A stretch of DNA of 64,000 bases, taken from Sorex araneus. Its lineage: Eukaryota; Chordata; Mammalia; Eulipotyphla; Soricidae. This document shows positions 54,041-64,000 of the stretch, in pieces. The notes beneath the pieces were generated by a model. That model ran no database searches and was not told the origin of the DNA. It saw only the letters and a program-made list of their open reading frames with translations. Each line of letters opens with the position of its first letter. Within the stretch, counting starts at the first letter, position 1. A program made the translations under genes and the position numbers. The stretch covers positions 48,400,509 through 48,464,508 of the forward strand of contig NC_073307.1 of the NCBI RefSeq assembly GCF_027595985.1, given 5' to 3'.

Positions 54041-54430
54041 TTAACAACTTTTATTATGAATTATAAAAAATAAGAAAATATTTACAGGAAAACAAAACAC
54101 ATAAAGAGAGATACTTCAATGATAAATACCAGTATGTTTTTGAAACATTTCAATAAATAAATTTGAAAGGTCTCTATAAGTTGTGAGCAATTAGTAGACA
54201 CCACTTATTTTATTTTAAAAAATACAAAAATTTTATCTTGATATGTATTGGCAATAGCAATTTGAGAGTGGAGAGTATATATGAGATTTTAAATGAAGAG
54301 AAAGATCCCATAAGTTAACATATTAACATAATCAATACAAATTTAGTAAGTACTTTAAAAAAGAAGTACCTAATAAGTGTTATGCTAACAGCAATCCAAA
54401 TTTCCAGTTTATATTATTAGATTTTTTTTT
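54041..54430. other. AT-rich stretch, no gene
   Basis: Nothing recognised. Confidence 0.5.
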
Positions 54431-54491
54431 GCTCAAGCAGGCACCAGTAACATCTCCCACTCAAGCAAAATCAATGAACAGTGCTACAGTG
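54431..54491. mobile_element. Tail-only type A/RTE fragment with inversion
   Basis: GCTCAAGCAGGCACCAGTAA (54431, - strand tail) is followed at 54458 by ACTCAAGCAAAATCAATGAA and GTGCTACAGTGCT in + sense. Only terminal sequence is present, in two opposed halves. Confidence 0.7.
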
Positions 54492-54554
54492 CTAATATTA
54501 ATTAGATGTTGTAGTTTATGTTTTCACTTCAACAGGGAGTTTTTCTTCTTATAT

Positions 54555-54675
54555 ACATTGTGTATATATATAGAGAGATATACATATGTACTATATATAC
54601 ATATATTTTTCTTATATATAGTATATATACACATATATGTGTTACATATGCACATTTATATACATATATATGCAT
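54555..54675. repeat. TATA/CATA low-complexity repeat
   Basis: Irregular TATATACATA repeats over 120 bases. Confidence 0.9.
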
Positions 54676-54677
54676 AC

Positions 54678-54821
54678 TGGCTGTGCTCAGGGACTGTTTC
54701 TGACTGGTCTCAGGGATCACTCCTGACAGGGCTCAAGGAATCATTTGGTGTGCTAAAGCTTAAACCTGGGTGATCCATGCAATGCAAGTTCCCTACCTGC
54801 TGTACTGTCTCCCTGGCCCCA
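54678..54821 (-). mobile_element. Old SINE type B
   Basis: Reverse copy, GGCTGTGCTCAGGGACTG to GTCTCCCTGGCCCC. Confidence 0.75.
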
Positions 54822-54839
54822 ACAAGGAGGATAACATCT

Positions 54840-55425
54840 TATATTCCAATATTTTCACCAATAAGTTGCTTTCAATTTACTTTGTCAATTTCCACATATG
54901 AATGTGAACTTTTCCTTAATTTTATGCAAAATATCCAAATATGAGAGATCTTTATGTATTTCTCTCTCCTTTTAAATTCCTTCATTTATCATTCTACTCT
55001 CCTATTGCATATATGTAGTAGCCATTTGCATTATTTCACTTTCTCTTACAGCTGAGTAGGAGTCCATTGTGTGTGTGTGTGTATATATATATATATACAT
55101 ATATATGTACATATATATATATATATATACCATAGGTTCTTTATTGTCATCTGGTCTTAGACATTTGGATTGTTTCCAGATCTTGCTGATTACAAACATG
55201 CTGCAATGGACACAGGAGTGAAAAATCAATTTTTTTTTGCAGTAGTACTTTGGGACTTTGGGGATTGATGCCTAGAAGTGGAATATCTAGGACATACGGA
55301 AGCTCAATTCTTAGTTTATATACAGCCATCCTTATTATTTTCCAAAGAATTTGAACTAGTCAATATCCACCCACTATGAGGGTTCCTATTTTCACTATTA
55401 AGAGCAATAAAAGACAAGGGAAATT
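54840..55425 (-). mobile_element. Old L1 ORF2 end, antisense
   Basis: Antisense ORF2 C-terminus: reverse frame near 55140-55300 gives FVISKIWKQSKCLRPDDN and, nearby, IELPYVLDIPLLGINPQSPK. Expanded by TG/TA repeats at 55067-55130. Confidence 0.75.
55067..55130. repeat. (TG)n(TA)n microsatellite
   Basis: Compound dinucleotide repeat inside the L1. Confidence 0.95.
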
Positions 55426-55510
55426 AAAAAAAATTCCTGGCTCATGCATCAGAAGGACCTCTATTGATAAAATGACAATTTTACCCAAGAGCTATACATA
55501 TTATTATTGG
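55426..55510 (+). mobile_element. L1 ORF2 fragment in opposite orientation
   Basis: The + frame reads GSCIRRTSIDKMTILPKSYT, an upstream ORF2 segment, head-to-head with the antisense piece just before it. Consistent with a 5'-inverted old L1. Confidence 0.65.
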
Positions 55511-58129
55511 TCCTTCGTCCCTGAGATCCCCAATAGAGGTAATCTCATGGGAACTTTCTTTCCAAAAGGGACTGTCATAGTTAAAATAATATTGGCTTTG
55601 TTTCCTCAAATTCTACTCAAGTTGAGTTGGTATCTAGGGTATAAACTTGGAATGAAACTCCTGGGTGGGTTAACATTATTTCATTTCTTATCTTTTGAGA
55701 ATACTTTTAAGACTTAAAATAGCACTTCAAAATAAATAACATTTATATATAAAATGTTATATATTTAACTTCTAAACATATATTTTTTAAGATATGGTTT
55801 CTGAAGTATTGCAGTGTTCTGATATTCTTGAGACCAGTGCTCCTGTCAGAAAGAAGTTAAAATATATACATCTCATCTCACTCTACGTATGCTGTCAAAG
55901 CTCCATGTTGATTTGATGTTTCACAATATTACTTTAAACAAAAATATTTAATAGTAAGACCCATAGGTCAAAAATGATATAATTTTTTTGAACTACCGTG
56001 CAAAGACTGTATACAAGAGGTAAGTAGGTACTTTTTTTGATCTTGTCTGCACTGAAAATTGATTAGGCACAAGGTAACTTTCAGTTATCTGTTTCATTTT
56101 CTTCTGTTGTATTTTTTGTCAAGTCGCTTTGTGTATGTAGTTCTTTAGTTATTAAAATAGCTACTGATATCTAGAATACAAATTACTGCCTGAACATACA
56201 TTGCTGGTTTAAAACATGGTGATTAGATGGCTGAGACTTTATCTTCTTTGTAACATGGTGAAAATCATTGTACAATTCCAACTGTTTGTTAATATCAAAC
56301 CTGAAACCACATGAGATGAAATCACAGCATTTTATCAAATTGATGAATGATATGGGTTAGACAGTATGTCAATTTCTATTGCTTCTATTCATATTGCTCA
56401 TGATAGTTTTTGCATTTGTTTTGCTCAGTTATTGTCACTTTTTAAAGTCTTTTTAGTCAATTTACTAAGTGGCAATTAGGTTGCAGAGAGAAAGAAAGAG
56501 AGATGAATTATGCAGTCTAAGCAGGGATATACATGACTCTAAAGATGGCTAAATCAAACATGGCTTGTTCTTGACATAATTGTAAAAATTAAGTAAGATC
56601 TTGTGCTCCATTTCAACATTTATCACAGTTTGAATAATTTCTAATTGCTCATCATATGATCATTATTTTCCTGAAAGTCTCTTATAAGACAAGAGAAAGC
56701 TTTCTCTTGTGAAATTATTTTTAGAGTAGATCAACTTAATCCCTATCATCCTACCTTGAGAGAATTAGATAGCATACTGTGTGAATGAATACCTAGATTT
56801 TAGATCCCTGGAAGAATTAAAACTCTGAATCTATTATTTTCATATATTCCATAATAATAGTTAAAATAATAGTAAATTATGTCAATTGTGGAAAAACAGT
56901 TATTTTCTTAGAATTTTGGGTATTCAACTAAATATATGACATCATTCACCATGCACCAGGAGGGCTGCCAGGGCAGTTGGGACACTGAAAATAAGGACAA
57001 GAGTATTTCCTTGATCATACTGAAACCTGCTCAACAGGCCATCTCAGAGTGGAGAAAAAAACATCCTGATATCTGCAAAACGATGGCATAAGATAAAGGC
57101 AAATATTTAGATTGGCACCAGACATATAAGTGATTCCTGATGAATTAGACCAACATTTGAGAGTAAGAATGACTATTGTAATCACTTATGGACTGTTACC
57201 ACAGTGAAGGTGAGATGTTATTTAGTTATAATTTTTTATGCTTTATCTCTCTTTCTGTTAATGTAGAACCACTGGTCATTTGCTTGCCATTAATCTAAAT
57301 CCTGTTCCCCTCTTAACTCCCAAGGATCAATCATGATTTAATTACTAGAGAAAGGGTTTGCTAAAAGGCATCGGGACTTCCTGACAGTCCCTTAACTTTC
57401 ACAAGTACAGAAGGTTAAAAGGGATAAAACTGCCATGCTTTTCAGGACACTGTAACAAAAAATGCCTCTATTTTTAATTTTCAAAAAATGTTCTTTCTAC
57501 GTAAAGGATTTTAGAAGAATTTAGTAAAATAGATAGGAATGGCTACCTCATGGATTTTGTGAAGAATTTCAGAGTAATAATAATCACTGCGCAACTCTTT
57601 TAGCACTAGGTTAGGGATCTACATTTACATTTAATTACTCATTTTAGCAGTTACCTAAGGTTGTCTCAGTTGCCTATGGCTTAGACATATTTAGAAGAGA
57701 TATTTTTCTATTAAACTTTTTTATAATTTAAAAAATTTATAACTTTTATAATTATTATGAATAATAAAATGCTAACCTTAAAAAAATAGCTGATGAACAT
57801 TGTTAGCTAGAGAATTATAAGTAGTTATGAAGACCCTTAATGAGAAGCACATAATTTTCTAGTCTATAATTAAAATTTAATTCATGGTTTCTCCTAAAAT
57901 TTTTAGATATCATTTATTTTCAAATTAATATTATTTCTCTATTCCATTTCAAGGAAACATAACTAGAATAGGAAAGCTAAGAGAGATCCTGGTAGACTGG
58001 TGTCTATCCAGTAGTTTTGCTTCAGAAACAAACTGTAATTTTGTTTTGTAACAGAAATAAATGAAAATTTCAAGATCTGTATCTACACATTAGTGATAAA
58101 CATTTTATCTTATAGTGTTTTCCTTCTCC
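55511..58129. other. OR-3 upstream region, no gene seen
   Basis: 2.6 kb of AT-rich, mostly non-repetitive sequence, the longest run in the window free of SINEs and recognisable LINEs. It probably holds the OR-3 leader exon and promoter, which cannot be placed by eye. Confidence 0.45.
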
Positions 58130-58139
58130 TAAGCTTCAG
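58114..58139 (+). promoter_or_regulatory. Putative 3' splice site ahead of OR-3
   Basis: TTTTCCTTCTCCTAAGCTTCAG ends at 58139, 12 bases before the ATG: good pyrimidine tract and CAG. Confidence 0.5.
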
Positions 58140-58151
58140 GAAAACATTATC

Positions 58152-59126
58152 ATGGCAAATATCACCATGTTGGCAACTGAATTCATCCTCCAGGGATTTT
58201 CAGACATTCGGGAACATCAAATTCTCCATGCTGTATTGTTCATACTTATCTACCTGACAGCTCTAGTTGGCAACCTTCTCATTGTCCTTCTGACCACCTT
58301 CGACCAGCATCTTCATAGTCCTATGCATTTTTTTCTGAGGACATTATCATTTTTAGATGTGTGCTTCATTTCTGTCACTGTTCCCAAGGCCATTACTCAG
58401 TCTTTGACACAGGATAGCTCCATATCGTTCTTGGGATGTATAGCACAAGTCTTTCTGGTTGTTTTATTTGCTTGTACAGAGTTGGCATTGCTCACAGTGA
58501 TGTCCTATGACAGATACACAGCTATTTGCCACCCCCTACACTACCAGCTCATCATGAGGAAAGGGGCCTGTGAGCAGATGGTAGCTGCATCCTGGTTTAG
58601 TGGGATTGTTTCTGGGTTTCTGAATACGTCCGCTACCTTCTCATTATCGTTTTGTGGGTCAAATTTTGTCCATCAGTTCTTCTGTGAGATCCCCCCATTA
58701 CTCAAACTTGCCTGCTCAGAGAAGTTCCTTGCTGAGTTTGGAGCCATCATTATCACAACATCCTTAGGTATTATGTGTTTCATTTGCATCCTGGTTTCTT
58801 ATATTCATATATTCTCCACAGTCCTGAGGATTCCATCAGTTGAAGGCAGGTCAAAAGCCTTCTCAACATGCATTCCTCATCTTCTAGTTGTTTCTATTTT
58901 CCTTAATACAGGGTCCATTGCATACCTAAAGCCAGTGCCAAAGTCCCCTTCTATCTGGAATTTGATGGTATCTGTCTTCTATACTGTAGTGCCACCAACT
59001 CTGAATCCCATCATCTATAGCCTCAAGAACAAAGACATGAAGGCAGCCTTCTGGAGAATGTTGAGAAAAACTGCTTTTATATTCAGTAACAAAATAACAA
59101 TAATAAAGATAGCACCAAAAGTTTGA
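58152..59126 (+). CDS. Olfactory receptor, class II, family 14-related (OR-3)
   Basis: Intact 324-residue OR in one exon, same role as OR-1 and OR-2. Begins MANITML with an N-glycosylation site at N3. Motifs: GN 40-41, LHSPMHFFL 54-62 (His for the usual Tyr in PMYFF), MSYDRYTAIC 117-126 (Thr for Val after DRY), KAFSTCIPH 235-243, NPIIYSLKN 285-293. Extracellular cysteines C96, C168, C178, C188 present. The EIPPLLKLACSE loop and the 32-residue tail after SLKN, rich in I and K, set it apart from OR-1 and OR-2. Class II is clear; the family is less certain (family 14 or a close neighbour). Confidence 0.95.
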   Translation: MANITMLATEFILQGFSDIREHQILHAVLFILIYLTALVGNLLIVLLTTFDQHLHSPMHFFLRTLSFLDVCFISVTVPKAITQSLTQDSSISFLGCIAQVFLVVLFACTELALLTVMSYDRYTAICHPLHYQLIMRKGACEQMVAASWFSGIVSGFLNTSATFSLSFCGSNFVHQFFCEIPPLLKLACSEKFLAEFGAIIITTSLGIMCFICILVSYIHIFSTVLRIPSVEGRSKAFSTCIPHLLVVSIFLNTGSIAYLKPVPKSPSIWNLMVSVFYTVVPPTLNPIIYSLKNKDMKAAFWRMLRKTAFIFSNKITIIKIAPKV

Positions 59127-59434
59127 TCTTTTAAAACTAATATAACTCCAGAGATTAGCAAAAAGCTTTTTGCTATTAAATAAGATAAAAATTTATAATT
59201 TTATTCACATTTGGAGATGATTTTTCCACATCATTTCAAAAAATTAAAGTCATAAACACAAACATATATAGAATATATTCTATTATATATAAAGAATATC
59301 TGTAAGGCATAGTCTTTTAATATAATAGAATATTAACATGTATTCTATTGTGTACAATAGAATATTATTATATTCTTTTACATATAGTGGAACTGCCTTG
59401 AAGCAAGCTTTTGAAAAAAAAACACAGGTTTATT
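59127..59434. other. OR-3 3' flank
   Basis: AT-rich, with TATATA and AGAATATTA runs and a possible AATAAA within the last codons (59098). No other feature. Confidence 0.4.
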
Positions 59435-59692
59435 TATTTATTTATTTATTTTTTTATTAATAGTTTATTTTTAATTAGTGAGTCAACGTGAGGGTACAGT
59501 TACAGATTTATACATTTTTGTGCTCATGTTTCTCCCTTACAAAGTTTGATAACCCATCCCTTCACCAGTGCCCATTCTCCACCACCAGTAAACCCAACAT
59601 CCCACCCCCCCTTCCCAGTCCCATCTCCCCCCACCCCACCCTGCCACTATGGCAGGGAATTCCCTTTTGTTCTCTCTCTCTGGTTAGGTGTT
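59435..59692 (-). mobile_element. 5'-truncated L1 3'UTR with target-site duplication
   Basis: Type-I 3'UTR with a (TTTA)n-rich tail; AAAACACAGGTTTATT at 59419-59434 and 59693-59708. Confidence 0.93.
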
Positions 59693-59708
59693 AAAACACA
59701 GGTTTATT

Positions 59709-60167
59709 ATGTAGGCAAATTTCTTCAATTTGAATTTTCACTCAGCCTGTTCATCAAAGTACTATTATATATCCACATTATATGGACTCTATGATTCATA
59801 TCAACATATTCTAGATTTCGTTGTTTAAATTATAAATAATCTCATCTTATAAATAAAATTAAATATAAGATAAGTTAATTTCTCCTAGACAAAAATAAAT
59901 AAAGATGATTAATACTTAATAATTTTAATTTTATTTAATGCCCTGCTTGATTTTCATAATTGTACTGATTTTCATTCTGAATAGTAGTGGTGGAAATTAT
60001 ATTTATTATGTAAACTCAAATATTTCATATACTCAAAATATTTAAAAGATTTTAATTTATTGGTAAAATATATTAGTTTTCATTTTAGTGTACTTTATTT
60101 AATGTTTTTCTGTATAACTTAACTATTTGTATAGAATTAAATCATTGTATCACTCTGTTTTATTGTT
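59709..60167. other. AT-rich stretch, no gene
   Basis: Nothing recognised. Confidence 0.5.
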
Positions 60168-60322
60168 TTTGTTTTGGACCATAACTGGCAGTGCTCAGAG
60201 GTTACTCCGGCCTCTGCACTCAGGAATTAGTTCTAGCAGTGCTCTGGTCATCATATGAGATGCTGGGACCAAACCCGGTTGACTGCATCAAAAACCCCAC
60301 CCATTGTACATCTCTCCATCCC
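60168..60322 (-). mobile_element. Old SINE type B
   Basis: Reverse copy, TTTTGGACCATAACTGGCAG to TCTCTCCATCCC. Confidence 0.7.
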
Positions 60323-60329
60323 TTAAATT

Positions 60330-60720
60330 AAAAAAAAAATATTTCTATTGATTAGGATGACTGTGATTTTCAATACTGTTAAAGATAATTTCTCATGCAT
60401 AGAATTCCAATACCACACCCATAACCAGTGTACCTTTTTCACGCCCCAAGGACACCAATGTCCTTCCCTTTTAACCTTCCCCCACAAATTTTATTGTGTG
60501 GATCCTTTCTTCCTTTATGTTACCTTTGGCCCTTCGTAGCAACTTTGCTGTGTATCTTTAAGTCCCACAAATTATAAAGATAATTCTGTATCATCTCTTT
60601 CTTTCTGATCTAACTCAGCTTTGATCCTACCTTCTATAAATATTTGTAACATTTGCATACATTTTAAGTTTGTTGTTTTGCTTTAAATACAATCATTGCC
60701 TTCTGAAACTCAGTGCTTTT
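60330..60720 (-). mobile_element. Old L1 3'UTR and ORF2 tail
   Basis: CCAATACCACACCCATAACC then decayed 3'UTR and TTCTTTCTGATCTAACTCAG, the antisense of the conserved ORF2 terminus. Confidence 0.55.
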
Positions 60721-61060
60721 TGTTGTATGCAATTTTCTTTTATATAATTGATTAATTATAGAAACTTGAAGTTAATTTACTTAAAATTATTAACATTCTA
60801 TGTGAATTGTACTTGAATTTCTTTTAACAATTTTATTTGTTTCAAAAGCATTCTTCAATAAAAAATATTCTATCAATTTTTAATTTTAAAATATACATTC
60901 TTTTCCTATTAGTCTTTGAAAATAATGCACACACTTACTTTTTAATGAAATTATAATGTATGAAGTTGTTGCAATGATAAAAACCACAAATATAAAGACC
61001 TCATACGGAAATAACTCCATCTCATTAAATATAGGGAAAGATGTAATTATTGTAGGAATT

Positions 61061-61229
61061 TTTTTGGGGGGTGGTCACACCCAGTGATGCTCAGGGGTTA
61101 CTTCTGGCTCTGCACTCAGGAATTACTCCAGGCAATGCTTGGGGGGCCATATGGGATGCTGGGAATCGAACTAGGGTTGGCCGAGTGCAAGGCAAATGCC
61201 CTACCTGCTGTACTATCACTCCGGCTTTT
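61061..61229 (-). mobile_element. SINE type B with target-site duplication
   Basis: Young reverse copy; ATTGTAGGAATT (61049-61060) and ATTGTAGGGATT (61230-61241). Confidence 0.92.
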
Positions 61230-61388
61230 ATTGTAGGGATTATTTTTTGGATATGGCATTTAAATGAAATTGAAATAAAGGAATACTTTCACACACTAAA
61301 GGTTAAGAACACTTATACAGTGGTTCCCATTAGGTCTAGACTACAAAGTTTATTCAGGGCATTAGTTTCCTTAAAAACCACGATTTTT

Positions 61389-62083
61389 ATTTTTATTTTT
61401 TTAAAATTTTTTATTGAGTCACCATGTGGAAAGTTACAAAGTTTTCAGGTTTAAATCTCAGTTATACAATGCTCGAATACCCATCCCTTCACAAGTGCTC
61501 ATATTCCACCACCAAGAGTCCCAGTATAGCTCCACCTCGCCCCCCCCACACCCCTAACCCCCCCACGCCCCTAGCCCCCCCCCCCGCCTGTGTAACTAAT
61601 AAATTTCACTTTACTTTCACTTTGATTGCATACAATATTTCAACAAAACTCACTATTATTGTTTGGAGAGTCTCTCCCCTAAAGTCAGACCTGCTGAAAA
61701 GGAAGCATTAGATAATTTGTTTTCCATTGCTGAGGATGAAGAGGTATGAGGTCGAGTGACCACACTTACCGGCCTCTCAGTTTTGGGTTTCTGTAATTTA
61801 GTATTTTAGTAACTAAGTCCAAAGAGATATCTACCAGAAGTTGCATCGTTGCCAACTTGTACCTCTCAGTTACATTATATTCCACATATGAGTGCAATCT
61901 TTCTATGTCTGTCTCTTTCTTTCTGACTCATTTCACTCAACATGATACTTTCCATGTTGATCCATTTATATGCAAATTTCATGACTTCATGTTTTCTGAC
62001 AGCTACATAGTATTCCATTGTGTAGATGTACCAGAGTTTCTTTAACCAGTCATCTGTTTTGGGGCACTCTGGTAAAAAAAAAA
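61389..62083 (-). mobile_element. 5'-truncated L1 with type-II 3'UTR
   Basis: From the A tail (T run at left) through a 3'UTR with TTGAGTCACCATGTGGAAAG and a C-rich block, up to the last 60 codons of ORF2 (MEYYVAVRKHEVMKF when read on - strand near 62020). AAAAACCACGATTTTT at 61373-61388 and 62084-62099 is a perfect target-site duplication. The 3'UTR lineage differs from that of the adjacent L1. Confidence 0.93.
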
Positions 62084-62099
62084 AAAAACCACGATTTTT

Positions 62100-64000
62100 T
62101 TTTTTTTTTTTTTTTTTTTTTGAAGTTTTTTTTTTTTTTTTTTTTTTTTTAATTAGAGAATCACCGTGAGGGTACAGTTACAGATTTATACACTTCTGTG
62201 CTCACACTTCCCTCATACAAAGTTTGGGAACCCATCCCTTCACCAGTGCCCATTCTCCACCACCCGTAAGCCCAGTGTCCCTCCCACCCTCCCCAATCCC
62301 ATCTCCCCCCCACCCCACCCTGCCACTGTGGCAAGGCATTCCCTTCTGCTTTCTCTCTCTAATTAGCTGTTGTGGTTTGCAACAAAGGTGTTGAGTGGCC
62401 GCTGTGCTCAGTCTCTAGCCCTCATTCAGCCCGCAACTCCCTTCCCCCACATGGCCTTCGACTGCAATGTAGTTGGTGATCGCTTCTCTGAGTTGACCTT
62501 TCCCCGGAACGTGAGGCCAGCCTCGAAGCCATGGAGTCAACCTCCTGGTACTTATTTCTACAGTTCTTGGGTGTTAGTCTCCCACTCTGTTATTCTATAT
62601 ACCATAGATGAGTGCAATCTTTCTATGTCTGTCTCTCTCTTTCTGACTCATTTCACTCAGCATGAAACTTTTCATGCCCATCCACTTAACTACAAAATTC
62701 TTGACCTCCTTTTTTCTAACAGCTGCATAGTATTCCATTGTATAGATGTACCAAAGTTTCCTCAACCAGTCATCCATTCTGGGGCATTCGGGTTTTTTCC
62801 AGATTCTGGCTATTGTAAACAGTGCTGCGATGAACATACATGTGCAGATGTTGTTTCGATTGTACTTTTTTGATTCTCTGGGATATATTCCCAGCAGTGG
62901 TATTGCTGGGTCAAATGGGAATTCAATATCTAATTTTTTGAGAGTCGTCCAAATTGTTTTCCAGAAGGGCTGAACCAGTCGGCATTCCCACCAGCAGTGA
63001 AGAAGGGTCCCTTTCTCCCCACATCCTCTCCAACAGCGGTTGCTTTTGTTCTTTTGGATGTGTGCTACTCTCTGTGGTGTGAGGTGGTATCTCATGGTTG
63101 TTTTGATCTGCATCTCTCTGATGATTAGTGATGTAGAGCACTTTTTCATGTGCCTTTTGGCCATTCGTATTTCTTCCTTGGTAAAGTTTCTGTTCATTTC
63201 TTTGCCCCATTTTTTGATGGGGTTGGATGTTTTCTTCTTGTAGAGCTCAACCAGTGCTTTATATACCATTGATATCAACCCCTTATCTGATGGGTATTGT
63301 GTAAATATCCTTTCCCATTCTGTGGATAGTCTTTGTATTCTGGTCACTGTATCTCTTGCGGTGCAGAAGCTTTTAAGTTTAATGTAGTCCCATTTGTTGA
63401 TCTCTGTTTTTACTAGATTGCTTAGTTCCGTGTCACCTTTGAAGATACCCTTATCTTCAATATCTTGGAGGGTTTCGCCGACCTTGTCTTCAATGTACCT
63501 TATGGTTTGTGGTCTAATGTTGAGGTCTTTAATCCATTTTGATCTGACTTTTGTGCATGGTGTCAGGTCAAGGTCTAAACCCATTTTTTTGCATGTGGTT
63601 GTCCAGTTGTGCCAGCACCATTTGTTAAAGAGGCTTTCCTTGCTCCACTTCACTTCTCTTGCTCCCTTATCAAAGATTAGATGGTCATACATTTGGGGTT
63701 GTGTGTAGGGATATTCCACCCTGTTCCATTGGTCTACGGCTCTGCCTTTGTTCCAGTACCATGCTGTTTTAATTGTTACTGCTTTGTAGTAAAGTTTGAG
63801 GTTGGGGATGGTGATGCCTCCCATCATCTTTTTCCCAAGAATTGTTTTAGCTATCCTTGGACGTTTGTTATTCCATATGAATTTTAGGATTGCTTGATCC
63901 ATTTCTTTGAAGAATGTCATGGGTATATTTATAGGGATCGCATTGAATCTGTATAATGCTTTAGGGAGTATTGCCATTTTGACAACATTGATTCTCCCTA
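62100..64000 (-). mobile_element. Young L1, 3' half, running off the right edge
   Basis: A-tail (T runs 62096-62118 and 62126-62150), type-I 3'UTR (62151-62594) and an open ORF2 to the window edge. Its tail abuts the target-site duplication of the preceding L1. Confidence 0.93.
62595..64000 (-). CDS. L1 ORF2 protein, C-terminal part (partial)
   Basis: Uninterrupted frame of about 468 codons, still open at the window edge, where it begins [19 protein letters not shown]2p nicks target DNA and copies L1 RNA in place; only the region after the RT core is present. Seen in order: the thumb/connection region ([20 protein letters not shown]), [17 protein letters not shown], the family cysteine motif [14 protein letters not shown] followed by WWEC (CX3CX7HX4C, intact), [35 protein letters not shown], and the terminus [19 protein letters not shown]. 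No stop or frameshift in 1.4 kb, so this is a recent copy, and the type-I lineage has probably been active recently. Whether the 5' part is intact cannot be seen. Confidence 0.88.
   Translation of the reverse strand, partial: GRINVVKMAILPKALYRFNAIPINIPMTFFKEMDQAILKFIWNNKRPRIAKTILGKKMMGGITIPNLKLYYKAVTIKTAWYWNKGRAVDQWNRVEYPYTQPQMYDHLIFDKGAREVKWSKESLFNKWCWHNWTTTCKKMGLDLDLTPCTKVRSKWIKDLNIRPQTIRYIEDKVGETLQDIEDKGIFKGDTELSNLVKTEINKWDYIKLKSFCTARDTVTRIQRLSTEWERIFTQYPSDKGLISMVYKALVELYKKKTSNPIKKWGKEMNRNFTKEEIRMAKRHMKKCSTSLIIREMQIKTTMRYHLTPQRVAHIQKNKSNRCWRGCGEKGTLLHCWWECRLVQPFWKTIWTTLKKLDIEFPFDPAIPLLGIYPRESKKYNRNNICTCMFIAALFTIARIWKKPECPRMDDWLRKLWYIYTMEYYAAVRKKEVKNFVVKWMGMKSFMLSEMSQKERDRHRKIALIYGI

Noticed and set aside
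1-64000. CRISPR arrays, operons, bacterial mobile elements
   Set aside because: Repeat spacing, gene structure and element types are all mammalian; no array of short equal repeats and spacers was seen.

Overview
The window is mammalian nuclear DNA: AT-rich, dense with LINE and SINE insertions, and carrying three intact single-exon olfactory receptor (OR) genes. The commonest SINE has a tRNA-like head (Pol III A box near TAGCACAGCGGG, B box near GGTTCGATTCC) that I associate from memory with shrews (SOR-type SINEs), so a soricid, probably Sorex, is the likeliest source. That assignment rests on repeat recognition alone.

Protein-coding content is limited to the three ORs, all on the + strand: OR-1 (7428-8366), OR-2 (41310-42233) and OR-3 (58152-59126). 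OR-1 and OR-2 look like family 14 receptors; OR-3 is a more diverged class II relative. Each has a plausible 3' splice site just upstream of its ATG, the usual layout of an OR coding exon behind a non-coding leader exon. The other long frame (62595 to the right edge, - strand) is the C-terminal half of a young L1 ORF2.

Layout: 1-7400 SINEs and old L1 scraps; 7.4-8.4 kb OR-1; 8.7-11 kb old L1 hit by a younger L1; 11.0-12.6 kb a GC-rich island with a long pyrimidine tract; 13.3-14.6 kb an RTE-type LINE fragment; 17-22.4 kb nested L1 ends, an unnamed dispersed repeat and RTE-derived composites with tandem 5' units; 23.5-27.2 kb an L1 carrying a probable solo LTR and a 5'-inverted RTE; 31.8-37 kb L1 on the - strand; 41-42 kb OR-2; 43.5-49.8 kb old L1 interrupted at 47.1-48.0 kb by an RTE copy fused to what looks like VAV3 exon 1; 49.8-50.8 kb second copy of the unnamed repeat; 52.6-54.0 kb RTE C-terminus interrupted by a GC-rich composite that joins tandem promoter-like units to an L1 3'UTR; 58-59 kb OR-3; 61.4-64 kb two L1s end to end.

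The main story is retrotransposition. Two SINE types share one tRNA-like head. Type A ends in RTE-derived sequence with a short-repeat tail (GACAGTGAC / GTGCTACAGTGCT) and type B ends in A-rich sequence, so they probably use different LINE partners, RTE and L1. Several copies show target-site duplications, 5' inversions, captured or exchanged 5' ends and nested insertions. All family assignments are from reading the sequence and from memory; no database search was possible.
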